From positions 3,349,272 through 3,413,271 of the forward strand of contig CM042038.1 of the NCBI GenBank assembly GCA_023525975.1: 64,000 nucleotides of DNA. Direction: 5' to 3'. Positions 58,641 through 64,000 of this stretch are shown one piece after another. The stretch is from Smallanthus sonchifolius (taxonomy: Eukaryota > Streptophyta > Magnoliopsida > Asterales > Asteraceae). Each line of letters opens with the position of its first letter. Position 1 is the stretch's first letter. Under the pieces are notes generated by a model, which was not told the origin of the DNA, ran no database searches, and was given only the letters and a program-made list of their open reading frames with translations. The position numbers and the translations under genes are program-made.

Positions 58641-59455
58641 GGTTTATTATACGTTTTAAACTGTTTGAAAAGTAAAGTGTGTTAAGTTAGCCTTAATGGC
58701 AGTATATATGTTTGAAAAGTAAAGTGTCAAGTTTAGCCTTAATGGCAGTATATGTGTTTTAGTAAATCTTTTGTAAAAATTGATTTAAAGTAAACGTTAG
58801 AACTCACTCAGCGTTGCTGATTTTTAGTATGCATATCAGTTAAGTGTAGGTGGTAGTAGATGGAAGTGGATGCTTGGCTTGGCGAGAAGAGTTACCCGAA
58901 GACCAGCAGTTGGCATCCTGTTTATGTTTTCTTTTGATTATGTTGATTAAGACAAGTTTCAGTTGTATTTGACAAGTTATGTTTAGACATGTTATGTTTT
59001 CCGCTGCATATGTAGAGATTTAAATCGTTTCCGCTGTGTAATGTATGTCTTATGTTTAAAGTGCTATGTGTTGATGAATAAATCCAATAAGTGAGGCCTC
59101 CCGGGATCGGGGCCTCACATTTTCGTCCCTGCGGTTTGCCCATTTTAGTCAGTTTCAAACAAATAATTTTGTTTAAGCTTTTTCGTCAATAACTTTTCAA
59201 AATCTAGTCATTTCATCAAACTGACTAACTTTGTGTACATTTTAACGTTAAATCAATGGTCGGTTTGAACTTTATATGCTAAAATCAAACTAAATTACAC
59301 CTGATTTAACGTTAAAATGTCGACGGAGTTATTCAGTTAGATGAAAATGGCTAGAATTTGAAAAGTTAGGTACGAAAAAACTAAATTTTTTTTTGAATGA
59401 AACTGGCTAAAATGGTTAAACCACAGGGACGAAAATGTCACTTTACTCTTATTTT

Positions 59456-60103
59456 AAAGAAATAATTAGGGAATTGGTATATTTAAGACTATAATGTTTA
59501 TTTTCTTATAATTTTAATCATAAAGATAAGTTTAGAAAATATAATGTAAGACATTTTTTTAACTTAAATTTTATATTTTTTTTCCTTATAATTTAAGAAT
59601 TTGATATATATGCCAAGCCTTCCTTTTCCTTTTAGATCCATGAGAATATTAACGGTTCGGCTCAGTTTCAAATTTCAAACGTTCGATTTTAGTTTTTAAT
59701 AATAAAAAACTATTATTAATAGTTTGACTTACGATTTTAAAAATTTATTGACCATGAACACCCCTAATCGGTAATCTAAACAATCATGTTTTGAGTTTGA
59801 AAGCAATCAAATTGGATTTATGTCAACAGTTTAGGAAAATATTTTAACTTTGTGGCAGGAAGGAAAACACGTTAGCTTTTCAATTAAAAAATGATTTACT
59901 TGTTTTTAGATCTGATTGAGAGAAGCCCAAATTGCTACCGACACTTGAAGATGGAATTTATCTCAAAATCAAAATTTGAATTTGAATATTCAAAGTGGAG
60001 ATGCAGATCAAGTAGCTGAAATTGGGCCGTTTAGTAGAGGTGGCAAGTGGGCCATGATCTTGGGGAATAAGTCACAAAGTCAAACCACGTAGCAATATGC
60101 CAT
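59456..60103. other. gene-free spacer
   Basis: AT-rich, no gene or repeat defined. A short phrase near 60020 (GGGCCGTTTAGTAGAGGTGG) is slightly GC-richer. Confidence 0.4.
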
Positions 60104-60111
60104 TATTAATT

Positions 60112-60701
60112 AGGGAAAGTGAATATGGTGCTGTTAGACATGTAAGTTGTATGCGAAACCAATCAAAACTACGTCATTTTAACTAAAATCTAATTAAAAA
60201 TTTAATTTAAACCATTTTAGTTTTTATTTCAAAACCAACACTAAAACTGGAAGTAGTCAAATACTTTTGGTTAAAAATTCATCCCTCTATAGTTTCAATA
60301 ATTTTGCAATTTCTTGTACAGCAAAAGAATCACTCTCTAATATTTTATCACGAATTTCAAATTACAGTAAATCATTTTCATTTTGGATGACATTATGTAG
60401 AAGTAGTAATGCATATGAAAAACATTAAATGAAATATCATATATAATATTGAATAAGAGAAATTCATGGACTTCTCTTTCTCCACAATTGATTTGGAGAA
60501 TGACTTACTTTTTTTTTAATTGTTTTAAAAACACATTTTCTTTTTGCTGTTGATTTTGAGAATAACACGAAGCGGAAAAATTCATGGAGAATAAACAACA
60601 AGGATAAAACTAAATTAAATTGGATTTAGTTAAAATGACGTAGTTTTGATTGGTTTCGCTTACAACTTGTATGCCTAACAACACCATATTCAGTTTTCCC
60701 T
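60112..60701. mobile_element. non-autonomous element with ~80-bp inverted repeats, 590 bp
   Basis: AGGGAAAGTGAATATGGTG, through AACCAATCAAAACTACGTCA and beyond, is mirrored at the right end up to CACCATATTCAGTTTTCCCT, with about 80 bp of pairing. The 8-bp duplication TATTAATT is at 60104-60111 and 60702-60709. An 8-bp duplication suggests the hAT superfamily. There is no coding. Confidence 0.85.
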
Positions 60702-60709
60702 TATTAATT

Positions 60710-61044
60710 CTACACCAGGTTAACAATTTACAACTTATAATAGAGTAACTCTACCAATAAGATTTTATCACTTGTATGATAGTTTATATTTCTTTTTTTT
60801 ATTACTATTATTTTAAAAAGAATTCAGTGCAGATGGTTCACTCCACTCCATAACTTTATGTTGGAGGCTAAAAATTATACTAAATATTTACTTTCCTTGT
60901 TATCAGGATTATGATTAGGGATTATGAAGATTGTATGTACTAAACTCGTTTGGAATAGGGGTAAGGTACATTTTTCTTTATCCCACCCTCCTCAGATCCC
61001 ACTTTGATGTGAGATTTTACTCGGTATATTTGTTTTAATAAATA
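60710..61044. other. gene-free spacer
   Basis: Nothing recognised beyond AT-rich sequence. Confidence 0.4.
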
Positions 61045-61422
61045 CTAAACTCCACCATAGAGTTTATGTGTGTCTTCTAAAACCCTAGTAGCCGTCGTGC
61101 AATCAGTCACAACTTTGGAAAATGTCCCAAGGGTGGATGAACAAAAGTAACTAGTCACAACCTTCGAACCGTAACCCTTTCGAAAATATATTTTCTGTCT
61201 TTGAGCAACATTAGCAGTTCTTGTGCAATTAAAACCAACAACCAAATGCCGCAATTCCCTTGTTTCGGTAGTTCTTGACAGTAACATGGTGACATAGAAA
61301 TTGGATTTTGCGACCGGCCCTTTGAGGATTGATTCGCCGTTTGATTTCGTCAAGAATTGAACATGATTATGATTGATTTCCACATGATCGATATATGAAT
61401 AAGAACAAATCAATAATAACAC
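61045..61422 (-). CDS. hypothetical protein, 125 residues, unsupported
   Basis: This is an ATG-to-stop frame of 125 codons with a slightly hydrophobic start (MLLLICSYSYIDHVE) and four cysteines. I do not recognise a domain. Residues around RELRHLVVGFNCTRT and SSTLGTFSKVVTDCTTATRV look protein-like in composition, and the region is less AT-rich than its surroundings, which makes it better than the other orphan frames. I see no TATA box or splice context. It may be an exon of a longer degraded gene, or chance. Confidence 0.2.
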   Translation of the reverse strand: MLLLICSYSYIDHVEINHNHVQFLTKSNGESILKGPVAKSNFYVTMLLSRTTETRELRHLVVGFNCTRTANVAQRQKIYFRKGYGSKVVTSYFCSSTLGTFSKVVTDCTTATRVLEDTHKLYGGV

Positions 61423-61740
61423 TAGTTATACTATATTGAACTTCAGTTGTTTTTGGAAAACCAGGTTCCTTTAAGTGATACAACTCTATTTCTTTTAAAT
61501 CCTATTTATTTTTTACGTGCACAAAAATATTATATAACCTGGGTTTTCCAAAAAATCATATTATGATCGATGTATTTATGGTGTTAGCTACTCCTGTTAT
61601 CGTCTCAAATATGTTGGTAAGTTGTCTCATCTTATCCTAAGCGTTTAAAATCATGCAAATAGTAGATATTAATGGTTAATTGAAGTAGATTAGAAATAAA
61701 TTAGGAGTCTTTAAAAAAACTACTGTTATAAGTTGATTAA
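61423..61740. other. spacer
   Basis: GAACCTGGTTTTCC-like inverted words (GAAAACCAGGTTCC at 61458 and AACCTGGGTTTTCC at 61537) make a weak foldback of about 95 bases. Nothing else seen. Confidence 0.4.
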
Positions 61741-61927
61741 GGGGTGTTTGGGATTACTTATTGAAACTATTTATTAAATTATTAACTTTTATAAGTTTAA
61801 AAGATGTTTGAGTAAGGTGACTTTTGCTACTCCGTTTAACCGCAGAAAAAAGAGTTTTTGAGAAGTAAGGAGAAACTTCTCAAAACTCATTATGAATTTT
61901 ATTAAAATAAGTAATCCCAAACACCCC
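61741..61927. mobile_element. short MITE with GGGGTGTTTGGGATTACTTATT inverted ends
   Basis: The left end GGGGTGTTTGGGATTACTT and right end AAGTAATCCCAAACACCCC are exact inverted repeats of 19 or more bases; inner pairing continues as GAGAAG/CTTCTC. GGGTGTTTGG ends are common in plant MITEs. Flanking duplication is unclear because of the C-run on the right. Confidence 0.75.
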
Positions 61928-62487
61928 CCCTGAAGGAAAGTGATAATATTAAGTTATAGAAATAATGATTGCAAGGGCTAATTAAAATGTTTAAAATTAA
62001 AATGAACTAAATTATTTTACATTTTTTTGTTTTTGATGTTATCAATTTTATCGTTAAATTATGTTTAGACTTCCGGTTAATTATTTTTTATAATTTTTTT
62101 CCAGCCGGTTAAATAGTAAACAAAAGAACCTAGCCAGCATAGCTTCTTTAGTGTACATGCATGTGATATATCTGTTGGTTAGCAACTTGTGCATTAATCT
62201 AAGAGGTTAATCATTTCTTATGAAGTGACCCACGTAAACACATAAAGGCCACAAATTATAATAATTTCATATATTATCAATATTTTGATTCTAATTCTGG
62301 CCAAAGCTAGTCTTTCTTTAGATTTTTACTATTGTAATTAAATTTTAGAGTAAAATACATGGATGGTACCTGTGATTTATTAAAATTGTGGATTTGATCT
62401 CTAACTTTTTAAAAGTACATAAATGGTTCATGTGGTTTGCAATTTGTAACGCATTGATTCCCTACCTAGTCCACCATGCCATTCACC
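61928..62487. other. spacer with repeat debris
   Basis: No gene. 62345-62460 contains TACCTGTGATTTATTAAAA and ATGTGGTTTGCAATTTG phrases related to the CCTGTGGTTTG repeats elsewhere in the window. Confidence 0.4.
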
Positions 62488-62789
62488 CACACACTTAGAG
62501 GTGCACAAAGGATCCGGATCCGAATCCGATCCGAAGGATTATCCGAAACCAGATCCGGCTAGAACCGGACATTTTGAAACCGGTTCGGACATTTTCAGAA
62601 CCGACGAATCCAGAACCGGTTAGTGGGTTTTTTGTGAACCGGATAAAAATCGGACATTTTGGGACCGGTTTTTTTAGGACATTTTGGAACAGGTTATAAA
62701 CGGTTCTAGCCGTTGGGGCAAAAAACCGGCTATATAGCCGTTATATGGCCTTTTTTTGTATTTTTTTGGTGTTTGAGGCTTGAAACTAA

Positions 62790-62799
62790 GTATAAATAG
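62790..62799 (+). promoter_or_regulatory. TATA box of the truncated hAT gene
   Basis: TATAAATAGG lies about 120 bases upstream of the ATG. The full hAT has CTATAAATAGG at 20362-20372, in the matching position relative to its own ATG. Confidence 0.65.
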
Positions 62800-62910
62800 G
62801 TATTGGGGGTATGAGTTAGTTCACAACAACATTCTAGCTCTCAAAACTCAAAAACACTCTCAAAACGCAAAAAAAAAAACGCCCACTTATACGCAAAAAA
62901 AAACGCTCTC

Positions 62911-63300
62911 ATGGATTCTGATTCCGCAAGCACTCAAAATTCGGTTGGTGGTTCTACTAGCGATGTCACGGTGGTGAGAGTACTTCCTTGCTCCCGAAAC
63001 CAAGAGATATGGGCTTATTTTGATTTATGCGAAACGTCGAACGGTTCGCAAAAGGCTCGTTGCAAACGTTGTGGTAAAATTTTGGGTGATGCGGGAAATA
63101 GCAGTTTGAGGAAACATATTGGTAGTCACGCAAAACATACTCAAGGTGAAGATCAAACTCAAATTGATAGGGATGTAGGAGTTTGGCAATACAATGTCGA
63201 AAGGGTTCGTGAGAGAATGTCACATTTCTTCATTCAAGAAGAATTGCCTTTCGATCACTTTGATAATATATATTTTGTGATTCAATTATGTTTTTTGTAA
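62911..63300 (+). CDS. truncated hAT transposase: BED zinc finger only, 129 residues
   Basis: The frame begins MDSDSASTQNSVGGSTSDVT, then IWAYFDLCETSNGSQKARC, and has a complete BED-type finger: CKRCGKILG (C-x2-C) with LRKHIGSH (H-x4-H) (about residues 51-75). It continues through FFIQEELPFDHFDN, the point where the full-length relative goes on with PRLTRMIQ, and then reads ten unrelated residues to the stop. The finger keeps all four metal ligands and the frame is open, so a small DNA-binding protein could be made. There is TATAAATAGG (62790-62799) about 120 bases upstream, a good TATA box. Confidence 0.85.
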   Translation: MDSDSASTQNSVGGSTSDVTVVRVLPCSRNQEIWAYFDLCETSNGSQKARCKRCGKILGDAGNSSLRKHIGSHAKHTQGEDQTQIDRDVGVWQYNVERVRERMSHFFIQEELPFDHFDNIYFVIQLCFL

Positions 63301-63602
63301 TTTTTTTGTACGAACTATTGTTAAATCATTTAAAAAAATATAAAAAATAAATAAAACATGTATTTTATAGTGTATCTTTGTTAATTTTTTAAAAAAAGAT
63401 TTTTTTAACCGGTTTTTTTTGTCCGGTCCGGTTCCATATATCCAGTCTGGTCCCAATAGTTCCAACTCTCCACTCCCTTAACCGGATCTGATCCGGAACC
63501 GGTTCCAATGTGTCCGGTTGTTGACAAAGTTTGACGGATCCGGCCCGGATCCGAACCTGATCCGGATAAAAAAAAACCCGTTTGTGCACCTCTACACACA
63601 CT

Positions 63603-64000
63603 CAATGCCATTCACCCACACTTAACCGAGTGTTACGTGCCCTACCTAGTCCACCACATTCACCCACGTCCATGCACTACATGACATGCAGTTATTAAGT
63701 TTTTCATATTATTTACTTATATGAACAATAACGCTTAAAAATCTATAATACTAAGGTAGCTTAGACTAAGACACACCTAAGATATTTTTTTGAACAACAA
63801 AGAATTTAAATATATAATCAATAGAAAACGGTTAGAAAAAACCTAACCAAATTCGAATAAAAAGTGTTACATATATAAAAGCGGATTTTTCATCCACTCG
63901 ACCCCTCCAATATTTATCTTACTATTACTATTATAAATCCAAATAAAAGAATAGTGGATAATAATCTCCAAAAACTGTTTCATTCCTGGAATTCTATATC
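63603..64000. other. terminal flank, no gene
   Basis: It starts with the CACCCACAC / CCTACCTAGTCCACCA repeat that also precedes the hAT derivative (62461-62495). The remainder is AT-rich without recognisable features to the end of the window. Confidence 0.45.

Larger units (their letters stand above)
56629..59119 (+). mobile_element. solo LTR (2491 bp) of a Ty3/gypsy-type retrotransposon
   Basis: It starts TGTAACATCCCGAG and ends GATCGGGGCCTCACA, with the 5-bp duplication TTTTC at 56624-56628 and 59120-59124. There is no second copy, primer site or polypurine tract, so the interior was lost by LTR-LTR recombination. A TTATAAGCC box (56748) and AATAAATCC (59088) suggest plus orientation. The start is like that of the LARD LTR (TATAACATCC), so they may be distant relatives. 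The LTR carries three different tandem arrays, listed below. Confidence 0.88.
56609..59450. mobile_element. foldback/MITE-like element split by a solo LTR
   Basis: Without the inserted LTR, the element would run from AAAAGTAAATTGTCATTTTC (56609-56628) directly into GTCCCTGCGGTTTGCCC (59125) and end at GACGAAAATGTCACTTTACTCTT (about 59450). Its two arms, with CCATTTTAGTCAGTTTC and AACTGGCTAAAATGG, are inverted repeats, and so are the inner ATTTTAACGTTAAATCA / TGATTTAACGTTAAAAT words. Total about 345 bp. A worn copy lies at 35030-35262. Confidence 0.75.
62496..63594 (+). mobile_element. hAT deletion derivative keeping only the BED finger, 1099 bp
   Basis: The ends TAGAGGTGCACAAAGGATCC and (complement) TAGAGGTGCACAAACGGG are inverted repeats, flanked by the perfect 8-bp duplication CACACACT (62488-62495 and 63595-63602). 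Subterminal regions carry repeated GGATCCG/CGGATCC and AACCGG words. The first 14 bases equal the right end of the hAT at 20071-32663, so both belong to one family. The catalytic core and dimerisation domain are missing; the frame breaks off right after the HFDN motif. The surrounding target is itself a short repeat (ATTCACCCACAC) present on both sides. Confidence 0.92.

Overview
This is nuclear DNA from a flowering plant, a eudicot and probably a member of the Asteraceae. The evidence is introns with GT/AG borders, a chloroplast-targeted protein kinase, a bHLH factor with a C-terminal ACT-like domain, and a dense layer of plant transposons. The family call is softer: it rests on the overall feel of the repeats and proteins. 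The window is AT-rich and gene-poor.

Four host genes can be supported. (1) An intronless secreted aspartic protease lies at 6856-8202 (+). (2) A two-exon bHLH factor of the TMO5/AIG1 (bHLH30/32) type lies at 35556-37352 (+). (3) A 43-residue ROTUNDIFOLIA-like/DEVIL (RTFL/DVL) peptide lies at 45821-45952 (-), with a TATA box and a G-rich tract upstream. (4) STN7, the thylakoid LHCII kinase of state transitions, lies at 50664-55405 (-) in ten exons that I rebuilt by splice sites and homology. As written here, STN7 has two single-base deletions that break the frame, in exon 1 and exon 8. The protease and bHLH genes look like the neighbours At3g25700 and At3g25710 of Arabidopsis, which suggests an ancient conserved pair, here 27 kb apart because of transposon insertions.

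The rest is mostly mobile DNA, and several elements can be delimited to the base by target-site duplications (TSDs). 3866-6011 is a complete gag-only LTR element (TR-GAG type) with two identical 223-bp LTRs. 14111-17426 is a CACTA element with exon-like fragments inside. 18291-19664 is an internally deleted hAT. 20071-32663 is a decayed hAT transposon split by a 9.7-kb non-coding LTR element (LARD-like, 21577-31291). 56629-59119 is a solo LTR rich in tandem repeats, inserted in the arm of a foldback element. 62496-63594 is a hAT deletion derivative that keeps only the BED zinc finger. There are also three or more Helitrons of one family, a second Helitron family, a 1.56-kb long-TIR element, several MITEs, LINE and Copia remnants, and a plastid-type tRNA-Met pseudogene.

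No multi-gene operating system is encoded. The most interesting points are the pristine TR-GAG, the tRNA-like modules carried in the LARD LTRs, the nested hAT/LARD structure, the BED-only hAT derivative that shares terminal repeats with its larger relative, the short RTFL gene, and the broken STN7 reading frame.
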